Of a stretch of 64,000 bases of DNA, positions 8,422 through 16,804 are shown in pieces. Made by a program: the position numbers and the translations under genes. A model generated the notes under the pieces. That model did no database searches. It worked only from the letters and a program-made list of their open reading frames with translations, and was not told the DNA's origin. Position 1 is the stretch's first letter. The number at the start of each line of letters is the position of its first letter. The DNA comes from Orrella sp037026685 (GTDB lineage Bacteria > Pseudomonadota > Gammaproteobacteria > Burkholderiales > Burkholderiaceae_B). The DNA is taken from the NCBI RefSeq assembly GCF_037026685.1, contig NZ_JBANET010000007.1:114799-178798 (forward strand), given 5' to 3'.

Positions 8422-10149
8422 TCAGGCCATCCTGGCCAAGGGGGCGCCGGCGGCCACGAAGCTGCCGACCTGGGCGGCGATGCGCACGGTGCCGGCGCGC
8501 GGCGCGTGCACGGGCATTTCCATCTTCATGGCTTCCATCACGGCCAGCAGTTCGCCCTGGGCCACTTGCGCGCCGTCCTGGACCTTCCAGGCTTGCACGG
8601 TGCCGGCCACGGGCGCGGCGACCGCGTCCGGATCCTGCGCGGGCGCGTCTTCCTCTTGCCGGGCATCGGCGCCGCCGGGGGCCGGCAGGCCGCGCAGCAG
8701 CGCCGCCGGCAGGCCCAGCATCACGCGCTTGCCGTCGATTTCCATGGCCATGCGCGTCAGGCCGGCGTCGGGCTCGGGCACCACGCGCACGGCCGCGGCC
8801 AGCGGCTCGGCGAAGTCGGTCTCGATCCAGCGGGTGTGCACGCGCAGCGCCTGGCCGCCGGCGAAATCCTCGTGCTCGATGACCGCGCGGTGAAAGGGCA
8901 GCACCGTGGCCACGCCTTCGACGTGGAACTCGCGCAGGGCGCGGCGCGCGCGCGCCAGCGCCTGCTCGCGCGTGGCGCCGGTGACGATGAGCTTGGCCAT
9001 CATCGAGTCGAAGGCGCCGGGGACGGTCGAGCCGCTGGCCACGCCGCTGTCCAGCCGCACGCCCGGGCCGCTGGGCGGATCGAAGCGGCGCACCGGCCCG
9101 GGCGTGGGCAGGAAGCCGCGGCCCGGATCCTCGGCGTTGATGCGGAACTCGAAGGCATGGCAGCGCGGCGCGGGCGTGGCATCGAGCGCAAGCGGCAGGC
9201 CGTCGGCGATGCGCAGCTGCTCGATCACCAGGTCCACGCCCGTGGTTTCCTCGGTGACGGGATGCTCGACCTGCAGGCGCGTGTTCACCTCCAGGAAGGA
9301 CAGCGTGCCGTCGGCGCTGAGCAGGAACTCGACCGTGCCGGCGCTGACGTAGCCGGCCGCCTTGCAGATGTCGTGGGCGGCCTGGTGCAGGCGCTCGCGC
9401 TGCGCGTCGGACAGGAAGGGCGCGGGCGCCTCCTCGACCAGCTTCTGGTTGCGCCGCTGCAGCGAGCAGTCGCGCGTGCCCAGCACCACCACCTTGCCGT
9501 GGGCATCGGCCAGCACCTGCACCTCGACGTGGCGGGGCCGGTCCAGGAACTTCTCCAGGAAGCATTCGCCGCGGCCGAAGGCGGCCACCGCCTCGCGCAC
9601 CGCCGAGGCGTACAGGTCCTCGACCTCCTCCATGCGCCAGGCCACCTTGATGCCGCGCCCGCCGCCGCCGAAGGCGGCCTTGATGGCGATGGGCAGGCCG
9701 TGCTCGCGGGCGAAGTCCAGCACCTGCGATGCGTCCTGCACCGGCTCGGCGGTGCCGGCCGCCATCGGCGCGCCCACCTGGGCGGCGATGCGGCGGGCCT
9801 GCACCTTGTCGCCCAGGCTTTCGATGGCGGCCGGCGGCGGACCGATCCACACCATCCCGGCGTCGATCACGGCCTGGGCGAAGGCCGCGCTCTCGGACAG
9901 GAAGCCATAGCCCGGATGCACCGCGTCGGCCCCGCTGCGCCGCGCCACCTCCAGCAGCTTGCCGATGTTCAAGTAGGTGTCGGCCGGCTTCTGGCCGTCC
10001 AGGCCGTAGGCCTCGTCGGCCGCGCGCACGTGCAGCGCGTCGGCGTCGGCATCGGCGTAGACGGCAACCGACGCCACGCCGTAGTCGGCGCAGGCCCGGG
10101 CGATGCGCAGTGCGATTTCACCGCGATTGGCGATCAGGACTTTTTTCAT
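8422..10149 (-). CDS. Biotin carboxylase with C-terminal biotin carrier domain
   Basis: A 575-residue fusion of biotin carboxylase (about 1-450) and a biotinyl carrier domain (about 505-575). The carboxylase half shows the start motif KVLIANRGEIALRI, the HPGYGFLSE loop, the ATP-grasp glycine loop FGGGGRGIKV, the RDCSLQRRNQ motif and the active-site EVNTRLQVEHPVTE. The carrier half has the biotinylation site EAMKMEM. It would charge biotin with bicarbonate using ATP and present carboxybiotin to a carboxyltransferase. No acyl-CoA carboxyltransferase is nearby. Instead the ATG overlaps the stop of the KipI-KipA gene (10146-10149), which suggests translational coupling and that the KipI-KipA protein is the partner, as in urea carboxylase. 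Confidence 0.9.
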   Translation of the reverse strand: MKKVLIANRGEIALRIARACADYGVASVAVYADADADALHVRAADEAYGLDGQKPADTYLNIGKLLEVARRSGADAVHPGYGFLSESAAFAQAVIDAGMVWIGPPPAAIESLGDKVQARRIAAQVGAPMAAGTAEPVQDASQVLDFAREHGLPIAIKAAFGGGGRGIKVAWRMEEVEDLYASAVREAVAAFGRGECFLEKFLDRPRHVEVQVLADAHGKVVVLGTRDCSLQRRNQKLVEEAPAPFLSDAQRERLHQAAHDICKAAGYVSAGTVEFLLSADGTLSFLEVNTRLQVEHPVTEETTGVDLVIEQLRIADGLPLALDATPAPRCHAFEFRINAEDPGRGFLPTPGPVRRFDPPSGPGVRLDSGVASGSTVPGAFDSMMAKLIVTGATREQALARARRALREFHVEGVATVLPFHRAVIEHEDFAGGQALRVHTRWIETDFAEPLAAAVRVVPEPDAGLTRMAMEIDGKRVMLGLPAALLRGLPAPGGADARQEEDAPAQDPDAVAAPVAGTVQAWKVQDGAQVAQGELLAVMEAMKMEMPVHAPRAGTVRIAAQVGSFVAAGAPLARMA

Positions 10150-11819
10150 GGGATAGGGGAGGAAATGGGGGCCGGCTCGGCGTGCCCGGCCCGCGGGTCC
10201 GAGGCGTGCGGCGACAGGGTCTTGAAGGTGGTCAGGGGGTTGAAGCGGATCCGGGCGCCGATGGGGATCTGCCCCGCCAGGTCCAGGTGATGGGTCGCCA
10301 CCGCCGCGATCACCGGATAGCCGCCGGTCAGCGGGTGGTCGGCCAGGAACAGCACCGGCTGCCCGCTGGGCGGCACCTGGATGGCGCCCGGCGAGGTGCC
10401 TTCGCTGGGCAGCTCGCCCTGGCGCGCACGCGCCAGCGGCTGCTCGCCGGCCAGCCGGATGCCCACGCGGTTGGACTGCGCCGTGACCTCCCAGGTCTGC
10501 GCGGCCAGCAGGCGCACCGCCTCGCCGGTGAACCAGTCGGTGCGCGGCCCCATCACCACGTCCAGCGTGACGACCTCGCCGGCGCGGGGCAGCTTGTCGG
10601 GCGCGGGCATGAAGTCGGCCACGATCGCCCCGGCCGGGGCCGGACGCACCGGCAGGAAATCGCCGGCGGCCACGGCGGGCGGGCCGACGTGTGCCAGCGT
10701 ATCGGTGGCGCAGCTGCCCAGCACCGGCTCGATCGCGAAACCGCCGCGCGCGGCCACATAGCAGCGCAGGCCGGCGGCCGGCTCGCCGATGCGCAGCACG
10801 TCGCCTTCGTCCAGGGCCAGCGCGCGATAGGGCGCGGCCGTCCAGCGCCGCCCGTCGGCGGCGGTGATCTCCAGCGGCGCCTGCGCGCCGGCGACGGCCA
10901 GCACCAGCGGGCCGCTGGCTTGCAGCGCCAGGCCGCCATAGGTGGTCTCCAGGCAGGCGCTGCCCGGCGCATTGCCCACCAGGCGGTTGGCGGCCCGCAA
11001 GGCCTGCTGGTCCATCGCCCCGGATGCCGCCACGCCCTGGCCGGCCTGGCCATGGCGGCCGCTGTCCTGGAACAGCGTTTGCAAACCGGCGGCCAGCACC
11101 GTCAGGCCGTGCCGCGGGCCCGGCTGCGCGGCGCGGGCGGGCCGCCCGGCGTCCACGCGCCTGCCGCGCGAGCGTTCGATCAAGGCTTGCAGCTGCGCCT
11201 CGGACAGGCGCGCGGCGTCCACGAAGCGCACCCGGTAGCCGGGCTGCAGCAGGGCCGGGATTTCGCGTCCCAGGTCCCACATCGCCAGCGGCGTGCTGCC
11301 CAGCAGCTGCCAGCCACCCGGGCTGGCCTGCGGATAGATGCCGCTGAAGGTGCCGGCCAGCGCCACCGCGCCCGGCGGGATGCGGGTGCGCGGCGAGCTG
11401 CGGCGCGGCACGTCCAGGCCGGGGTCGCCGCCGCTCAGATAGGCAAAGCCCGGGGCAAAGCCGGTAAAGGCCACCGAATACTCGCGGCCGGTATGGCGGG
11501 CCACCACTTCCTGGCGCGACAGGCCCAGCATGCCGGCGACCTCGTCCAGGTCCTCGCCGTCGTAATGCACGGGGATCTCGACCAGCGGGGCCGAGCGCTC
11601 GATGCGCGCATCCAGCCGGCGCGCGGCGATGTCGGCGACGATGTCCCGCGCGCTGCGCAGGGCGGGCCGGAAGGTGACCAGGATGGTGCGGGCGGCCGGC
11701 ACCAGTTCGACCACGCCGGCGACCGGCTCGCGCTCGAGCGCATGCAGCAGGGACAGGGTCTGGTCCAGGTCGTCCAGTTCGACCAGCAAGGCGTTGAGGT
11801 TGACGGGAAGGAATCGCAT
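10146..11819 (-). CDS. KipI-KipA (PxpB-PxpC / AHS1-AHS2) fusion protein
   Basis: A 557-residue fusion. Residues 1 to about 215 are the KipI/PxpB (AHS1) domain, with the typical TGFAPGFAYLSG and GGWQLLG segments. About 230 to 540 is the KipA/PxpC (AHS2) domain, with TLFQDSGRHGQAGQGVAASG, YGGLALQASGP and a C-terminal QPVLFLADHPLTGGYPVIA. Such pairs form 5-oxoprolinase together with PxpA, and the same two domains form the carboxyltransferase part of urea carboxylase. No pxpA (LamB/YcsF) is seen here, while the next gene is a biotin carboxylase-BCCP overlapping by 4 bp. A biotin-dependent carboxylase of the urea-carboxylase type is therefore the better contextual reading. An AT-rich dyad lies just upstream. 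Confidence 0.9.
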   Translation of the reverse strand: MRFLPVNLNALLVELDDLDQTLSLLHALEREPVAGVVELVPAARTILVTFRPALRSARDIVADIAARRLDARIERSAPLVEIPVHYDGEDLDEVAGMLGLSRQEVVARHTGREYSVAFTGFAPGFAYLSGGDPGLDVPRRSSPRTRIPPGAVALAGTFSGIYPQASPGGWQLLGSTPLAMWDLGREIPALLQPGYRVRFVDAARLSEAQLQALIERSRGRRVDAGRPARAAQPGPRHGLTVLAAGLQTLFQDSGRHGQAGQGVAASGAMDQQALRAANRLVGNAPGSACLETTYGGLALQASGPLVLAVAGAQAPLEITAADGRRWTAAPYRALALDEGDVLRIGEPAAGLRCYVAARGGFAIEPVLGSCATDTLAHVGPPAVAAGDFLPVRPAPAGAIVADFMPAPDKLPRAGEVVTLDVVMGPRTDWFTGEAVRLLAAQTWEVTAQSNRVGIRLAGEQPLARARQGELPSEGTSPGAIQVPPSGQPVLFLADHPLTGGYPVIAAVATHHLDLAGQIPIGARIRFNPLTTFKTLSPHASDPRAGHAEPAPISSPIP

Positions 11820-11871
11820 CCAGGCTCGCTAGGGAAGAGCGCCAGGCTTGCGCCGGCTCAAGCCAATATTG

Positions 11872-11921
11872 TTCAACGATTTTCCTGTTTCGATCAACTA
11901 TTTTGTAATGTTTGTTGATCG
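11872..11921. promoter_or_regulatory. Dyad operator upstream of the KipI-KipA gene
   Basis: An AT-rich pocket in very GC-rich surroundings contains a perfect inverted repeat, CGATCAAC (11891-11898) and GTTGATCG (11914-11921), plus a third related half-site GTTCAACGAT at 11872-11881. The spacing and location 50-100 bp ahead of the minus-strand start suggest an operator or promoter. The binding regulator is unknown and no regulator gene adjoins. Confidence 0.5.
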
Positions 11922-11968
11922 CGGTCGCGCCCCTCGCAGGCGGGCAGGGGGCGGCGCGGGCCGGGCGG

Positions 11969-12412
11969 CTAGCCGCCCAGGTGCGTGCGCAGGCGCTGCG
12001 CGTAGTCGTGCAGCGTGTCCATCGGCGGCTCCTTGCGTGGCCAGGACAGGGCGATGCCGTCGTTGCCGTGGCGCGGCACCACGTGCATATGGAAATGCAA
12101 GACGGTCTGGTCGCCTTCCTTGCCGTTGGCCTGCAGCAGGGTCAGGCCGGGGGGGGCGAAGGCCGCGCGCACGGCCAGCGCCACGCGCCGGGCGGTCTGC
12201 ATGACGGCGGCGGCCTGCTCGGCGTCGATGTCGTACAGCGTGGCCGCGTGCCGGCGGGTCGCCACCAGCACATGGCCGGGATTGACCTGGCCCAGGTCCA
12301 TGAAGGCCAGGGTATGCGCGTCTTCCCACACCCGCGCGGCAGGCAGCTCGCCGGCGACGATGCGGCAGAAGATGCACTGACCCGCAGGGGAGGTATCGAC
12401 GAACTTGGGCAT
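11969..12412 (-). CDS. HIT family nucleotide hydrolase
   Basis: A 147-residue histidine-triad protein. The catalytic triad is clear in the C-terminal half as HFHMHVVPRHG. The N-terminal CIFCRIVAGELPAARVWED carries two cysteines that often bind zinc with downstream His residues in this family. HIT hydrolases cleave adenosine phosphoramidate or dinucleotide polyphosphates; the exact substrate cannot be told. I chose the ATG at 12412 (MPKFVD), which has a purine-rich GGAG-like sequence upstream, over longer in-frame options. It stands alone, divergent from the NCS2 permease and 150 bp from the KipI-KipA gene. Confidence 0.9.
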   Translation of the reverse strand: MPKFVDTSPAGQCIFCRIVAGELPAARVWEDAHTLAFMDLGQVNPGHVLVATRRHAATLYDIDAEQAAAVMQTARRVALAVRAAFAPPGLTLLQANGKEGDQTVLHFHMHVVPRHGNDGIALSWPRKEPPMDTLHDYAQRLRTHLGG

Positions 12413-12540
12413 GGGGAAGTCTCCTCGTTTTTGGCCGCGGACGGCCCGGTCCGTGGGCAGCGGGCCGGCACCGCGATAGGCAGGCGGCCCGCTTGCCCCG
12501 ATAATACGCCTCGCCCATCCCGGGCCGACCGGCACAACCC

Positions 12541-14307
12541 ATGTCCCTGCTGCAACGCCTGCGCCTTGCGCCATCCGCTCCCTACCGCCGCCCGGCCGAC
12601 CTGAGCTATGGCGCCGACGACTGCCCGCCGCCCGCAGGCCTGGCCGGGCTTGCCCTGCAGCACTGCACCACGGCGCTGGCGCTGATCGCCTACGTGCTGG
12701 CCATGTCGCACCTGGCCGGCCTGGCGCTGGAGCAGACCCGCCAGCTGGTCGCCGCCTCGGTGCTGGGCATGGCGCTGGCCACCGGCCTGCAGGCCTGGGG
12801 CCGGCGCACGGGCGCGGGCCAGCTCATCGTGCACATCCCCGATCCGAACCAGCTGACGGTGCTGGCGGTGCTGGTGGCCCAGTTCGGCCCCGGCGCGATG
12901 GTGGCCGCCGGCCTGCTGCACGGCGGCATGGGGCTGCTGGTGGCCCAGGGCATGCCGAGGCTGCGCGCGCTGCTGCCGCCGACCGTGGCCGGGCTGGTGG
13001 CGATGATGGGCGGCTTCGCGCTGGCCGCGCCCGGCCTGGCCCACCTGTCGGGCAGCACCGACGCGGCCCCGGCCTCGGGGCCGGCCCTGCTGGTGGGCGT
13101 GCTGACGCTGGCCACCGTGGTGGCGCTCTCGGTGTGGGGATCGCAAAAGACCCGGCTCTATGCCCTGCTGGGCGGGCTGGCGGCGGGCCTGGCGGCCGCC
13201 GCCCTGACCGGCCAGCTGCGCGGCGGCGAGATGCTGGCGGCCGCGCCGTTCTTTGCCTTGCCGTCGCTGGCCGCGCCCGTGTTCGACGTGGATCCCGGGC
13301 TGCTGGTCTCGGTGGCGCTGCTCAGCGTGCTGGTGCAGCTGGACACCCTGGGCACCGTGGCGCTGATGGACAAGATGAACAACGCCGACTGGCGCCGCAC
13401 CAACATGCGCCAGGTCGCCGGCGCCATCCGCGCCGGCTCGCTGGGCAACATCGCCACCAGCGCGCTGGGCGCCTATCCGACCGCGACCTCATCGGCCTCG
13501 ATCGCGCTCAGCCACATCAGCCGCTGCACCTCGCGCTACGTCGGCCTGGCGGTGGCGCTGATGCTGGGCGCCATCGCCTTCCTGCCGCAGGCCACGCTGG
13601 CGCTCACGCTCATCCCCACGCCCATCATCGGCGCGGTCGAAGTCTATGCCGCGGCCTATCTGATCGTCTCGGGCATCGAGCTGGTGGCCTCGCGGGCCAT
13701 GGACGCGCGGGCCATCTTCATGGTGGGCCTGTCCTTCGTGGCCGGCATCGCCGTCATGGTGCAGCCCGAACTGGCCGCGCAACTGCCCGAATCGCTGCGC
13801 TTTCTGGCCGCCAACGGCATCATCACCGCCGGCCTGGCGGCCATCGGGCTGAACCTGCTGTTTCGCATCGGCGTGTCGCAGCGCAAGCAGGCGATGCTCG
13901 ACCCGCGGGCCGGCATCGCCGTGACCGAACAGATCATCGACACGGTCGAGCTGTGGGGCGGCCAGTGGCAGGCCCGGCGCGAAGTGCTCAAGCGGGCGGC
14001 CGCCGCCGCGCTGGAGGCCGCCGAGTTCGCCGCGGCCGGCGGGCGGCAGGTCGTGGCGCTGCGCGGCAGCTTCGACGAGTTCCACCTGGTCGTCGAGCTG
14101 GTGCACAATGGCACGCCGCTGGCGATGGGCGGCGCCGACGCGGCCATGCTGGCGCAGCTGCTCGATGCCGACGATGCGGCCTTCGACAGCCAGATCGAGC
14201 AGGCCCTGAGCCACACCTCCCGGACGCTGCTCAGGCGCCTGGCCGAGCGGGTGGAGACCGGCACGCGCGCCGGCCAATCCTATTTGCGCCTGACCTTCGA
14301 CCATTGA
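12541..14307 (+). CDS. NCS2-type nucleobase:cation symporter with a C-terminal soluble domain
   Basis: A 588-residue protein. Residues ~35-435 form a uracil/xanthine permease-like membrane domain. It shows a DLSYGADDCPPP lead-in, many Ala/Leu/Gly helices, and ALGAYPTATSSASIALS in the position of the family's substrate-site motif. NCS2 proteins normally end soon after the last helix, but here ~150 soluble residues (about 440-588) follow, with a GHKL-like helix-strand pattern (FAAAGGRQVVALRGSFDEFHLVVELVHNG). The two genes downstream, at 6 bp and overlapping, encode an RsbW-like ATPase and an RsbU-like phosphatase. The soluble tail may therefore be a degenerate ATPase or docking domain passing transport state to signalling partners. 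The membrane-domain family is firm; the tail's function is inference. Confidence 0.8.
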   Translation: MSLLQRLRLAPSAPYRRPADLSYGADDCPPPAGLAGLALQHCTTALALIAYVLAMSHLAGLALEQTRQLVAASVLGMALATGLQAWGRRTGAGQLIVHIPDPNQLTVLAVLVAQFGPGAMVAAGLLHGGMGLLVAQGMPRLRALLPPTVAGLVAMMGGFALAAPGLAHLSGSTDAAPASGPALLVGVLTLATVVALSVWGSQKTRLYALLGGLAAGLAAAALTGQLRGGEMLAAAPFFALPSLAAPVFDVDPGLLVSVALLSVLVQLDTLGTVALMDKMNNADWRRTNMRQVAGAIRAGSLGNIATSALGAYPTATSSASIALSHISRCTSRYVGLAVALMLGAIAFLPQATLALTLIPTPIIGAVEVYAAAYLIVSGIELVASRAMDARAIFMVGLSFVAGIAVMVQPELAAQLPESLRFLAANGIITAGLAAIGLNLLFRIGVSQRKQAMLDPRAGIAVTEQIIDTVELWGGQWQARREVLKRAAAAALEAAEFAAAGGRQVVALRGSFDEFHLVVELVHNGTPLAMGGADAAMLAQLLDADDAAFDSQIEQALSHTSRTLLRRLAERVETGTRAGQSYLRLTFDH

Positions 14308-14313
14308 GGGCCC

Positions 14314-14760
14314 ATGTCCAGACCGGAACAAGACACCATGACGCTGCAGGCCGGCCAGCCGCTGGCCGAAGAAGGCCTGGCCTGGCTGGCGGGCATCGCC
14401 GAGCGCGACGGCTGGCCGGCCGCGCTGCGTTTCCAGCTCTCGCTGTGCCTGGAAGAGGCGCTGGCCAACGTGCAGCGCCACGCCTTCGCCGGGCCGGCCG
14501 CCAGCCAGGCGCCGCAGCTGCAGCTGCGTTGCCGCCGCGCCGGCCGGGCCATCGCCCTGGAGATCGCCGACAATGGCCCGGCCTTCGACCCCACCGCGGC
14601 CAGCCTCGCGCCGCTGGCCGCCACGCTGGACGAGGCGCAGCCTGGCGGGCACGGGCTGCGCCTGATGCGCCACTACCTGAGCGACATGCAATACCGGCGC
14701 GAAGCCGGCCTGAACCGCCTTACCCTGGTTTCCCTGGAGAGCTTGCCCGATGCCGACTGA
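14314..14760 (+). CDS. RsbW-like anti-sigma / serine-kinase-type ATPase
   Basis: A 148-residue GHKL ATPase of the HATPase_c_2 type used in partner-switching systems (RsbW, SpoIIAB). The ATP-binding motifs are intact: N-box EEALANVQRHA (Asn52), G1-like DNGPAFDP (86-93) and the G2 lid GGHGLRLM (111-118). It follows the NCS2 permease by 6 bp and overlaps the phosphatase gene by 11 bp, so the three are one operon. No STAS-domain anti-sigma antagonist (RsbV) gene is visible in the window. The substrate of this kinase may be elsewhere, or the permease tail may be its partner. An internal ATG at 14338 is an alternative start. Confidence 0.85.
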   Translation: MSRPEQDTMTLQAGQPLAEEGLAWLAGIAERDGWPAALRFQLSLCLEEALANVQRHAFAGPAASQAPQLQLRCRRAGRAIALEIADNGPAFDPTAASLAPLAATLDEAQPGGHGLRLMRHYLSDMQYRREAGLNRLTLVSLESLPDAD

Positions 14761-16762
14761 CTCCTTGCGCGGCAAGATTTTCCTGCTGGTGGTGGCCATC
14801 CTGGTGGCCGTGGCCGGCTTCACCATGCTGGTGACCCGCTATACCGTGACCGCCACCGTGGTGGCCAGCGAGCAGCAGGGCGTGGACAACGTGCTGGACT
14901 TGCTCGAGCGCGACCTGCAGGCGCGCTGGGCCGCCTCGCTCAACGACAAGATCACGGCGGTGCGCGGCGGGCGGCGCCAGCTGCGCGAAAGCGGGCAGCT
15001 GATCGGCAACGTGCTGGCCGGCTATGCCGAACTGGCCGAGCGCGGCGTGCTTACGCCCGGCGCGGCGCAGGGCATGGCGCGGCGCTGGATCAACCAGCTC
15101 GAACTGGGCGGCAGCCGCTACGCGATGGTGTTCGACGAGCAGGGTGCGGTGCTGGCCAGCGGCCGCGCCGACATGATCGACCGCGACCTTTCGCAGATCC
15201 GCGACTTCAAGAGCCGGCCGCTGGCCCAGACCATGTACGCCGAAAGCCGCAAGGCCGGCTCCAGCTTTGCCATCTATCGCGACACCTTCGCCGCCTCGGC
15301 ATCGGGCAGCCCGCTGCGCTATGCCTATTTCGGCTATTTCCGCGCCTGGAACTGGGTGGTGGCGGTTTCGGACAGCGCCGATCCGCTGATCGGCCAGATC
15401 GCCGAGCGGCGCAAGCAGATGGAGCATGCCCTGGCCGAGACCTTGTCCACGCTGGGCCTGGCGCAGTCCGGCTTCGTCTTCGTGCTCGAAGGCGATTTGC
15501 GCATGATCGTGCCGCCGCCCGGGCACGCGCAGCCGCTTTGGCAGGCGCGCGACGCGGCCACCGGCCAGCCGATCACCGAATTGCTGGCGCGGCTGCGCGA
15601 TACCGCCGGACGCGGGCATTTCCTGTTCGATTCGGGCCAGGAGCGCTGGCGCATCGACGCCTCGTTCTTCAAGCCGCTGGGCTGGACCGTGGCCACCGCC
15701 GTGCCCGAGCAGGATCTCACGCAGCCGGCCGCGCGCCTGCTGAACCGGCAGGCCGCCATCTTCGGCGCCATGCTGGTGCTGGGCCTGGCCATGGCCTGGT
15801 GGGTGGCCGCGCGCATGGCCCGTCCGCTGGACCGGCTTACCCGCTACGCGCGCCAGCTGCCCGACGAGGACCTGACCTCGGCCAGCCCGGCGCCGGCGCA
15901 GATCCAGGCCTGGTCGCAGACGCGCCGCGACGAGGTCGGGCGCCTGGCGCGCAGCTTCCTGTTCATGCGCGAGAAGCTGCGCGGCAACGTCGCCAGCCTG
16001 ATGAACGAGGTCAGCGCGCGCCAGCGCATAGAAAGCGAGCTGAACATCGCCCGCGACATCCAGCTGGGCCTTTTGCCCCTGCCATTGGGCCGCGACGCCG
16101 GCCAGCGGCTGGACCTGCACGCCACCATGGTGGCGGCCAAGGAGGTGGGCGGCGATCTTTACGACTACTTCCCGCTGGACCAGGACCGCTACTGCCTGGT
16201 CATCGGCGACGTCTCGGACAAGGGCGTGCCCGCGGCGCTGTTCATGGCGGTGACGCGCACGCTGATACGCTCGACCGCCGAGGAAGAACACGATCCGGCG
16301 CGCATCGTCGAGCGGGTCAACACCCGCCTGGCCGAGAACAATCCCAACATGATGTTCACCACCTTGCTGCTGGGCGCGTTGGATCTGCGCACGGGCGACT
16401 TCACCTGGGTCAACGCCGGCCATCCTGCGCCGCTGGTGGTCGGACGGGACGGCCGGGTGCGCGTGCTGGAAGGGCGCAGCGGCGCGGCCTGCGGCGTGGC
16501 CGAGGGCCTGCAGTACCGCAAGCTGCATACGCGCGTGCTGCCGGGCGAGATGATCGTGGGCTACACCGACGGCGTGACCGAGGCCTTCGGGCCAGGCGGC
16601 GACTACTACGGCGAGGAACGCCTGCAAGTCTTGCTGCGCCGCACCGCCGGCAGCGCGCAGGCGCGCGCCCAGGCCTTGCTGGAGGACGTGCGGGCCTTCG
16701 CGCAGGACGTGGAGCAGTCCGACGACATCACGCTGATCGTGGCGAGCCTGCGGGACGAATGA
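14750..16762 (+). CDS. SpoIIE/RsbU-type PP2C phosphatase with extracytoplasmic sensor and HAMP
   Basis: A 670-residue membrane phosphatase. TM1 is at about 9-29, followed by a ~300-residue extracytoplasmic sensor (Cache-like, including YAMVFDEQGAVLASGRADMID), TM2 at about 336-352, a HAMP linker to ~415, a coiled-coil joint and a PP2C/SpoIIE domain from ~445 to the end. Metal-binding motifs are complete: VGGDLYDYF (Asp469), GDVSDKGVPAALFMA, NAGHPAP, YTDGVTEA and the final SDDIT. It should dephosphorylate a STAS-type protein phosphorylated by the neighbouring RsbW-like kinase, in response to an external signal. The start overlaps the kinase gene by 11 bp. Confidence 0.92.
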   Translation: MPTDSLRGKIFLLVVAILVAVAGFTMLVTRYTVTATVVASEQQGVDNVLDLLERDLQARWAASLNDKITAVRGGRRQLRESGQLIGNVLAGYAELAERGVLTPGAAQGMARRWINQLELGGSRYAMVFDEQGAVLASGRADMIDRDLSQIRDFKSRPLAQTMYAESRKAGSSFAIYRDTFAASASGSPLRYAYFGYFRAWNWVVAVSDSADPLIGQIAERRKQMEHALAETLSTLGLAQSGFVFVLEGDLRMIVPPPGHAQPLWQARDAATGQPITELLARLRDTAGRGHFLFDSGQERWRIDASFFKPLGWTVATAVPEQDLTQPAARLLNRQAAIFGAMLVLGLAMAWWVAARMARPLDRLTRYARQLPDEDLTSASPAPAQIQAWSQTRRDEVGRLARSFLFMREKLRGNVASLMNEVSARQRIESELNIARDIQLGLLPLPLGRDAGQRLDLHATMVAAKEVGGDLYDYFPLDQDRYCLVIGDVSDKGVPAALFMAVTRTLIRSTAEEEHDPARIVERVNTRLAENNPNMMFTTLLLGALDLRTGDFTWVNAGHPAPLVVGRDGRVRVLEGRSGAACGVAEGLQYRKLHTRVLPGEMIVGYTDGVTEAFGPGGDYYGEERLQVLLRRTAGSAQARAQALLEDVRAFAQDVEQSDDITLIVASLRDE

Positions 16763-16804
16763 AGGCGCGCGCGTGCCCGGCGGCGCGCCTTGCTGTCGCA
16801 GCGG

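Noticed and set aside
10146..11819. Complete 5-oxoprolinase (PxpABC)
   Set aside because: PxpB and PxpC parts are present, but I find no PxpA gene in the window, and the adjacent overlapping gene is a biotin carboxylase.
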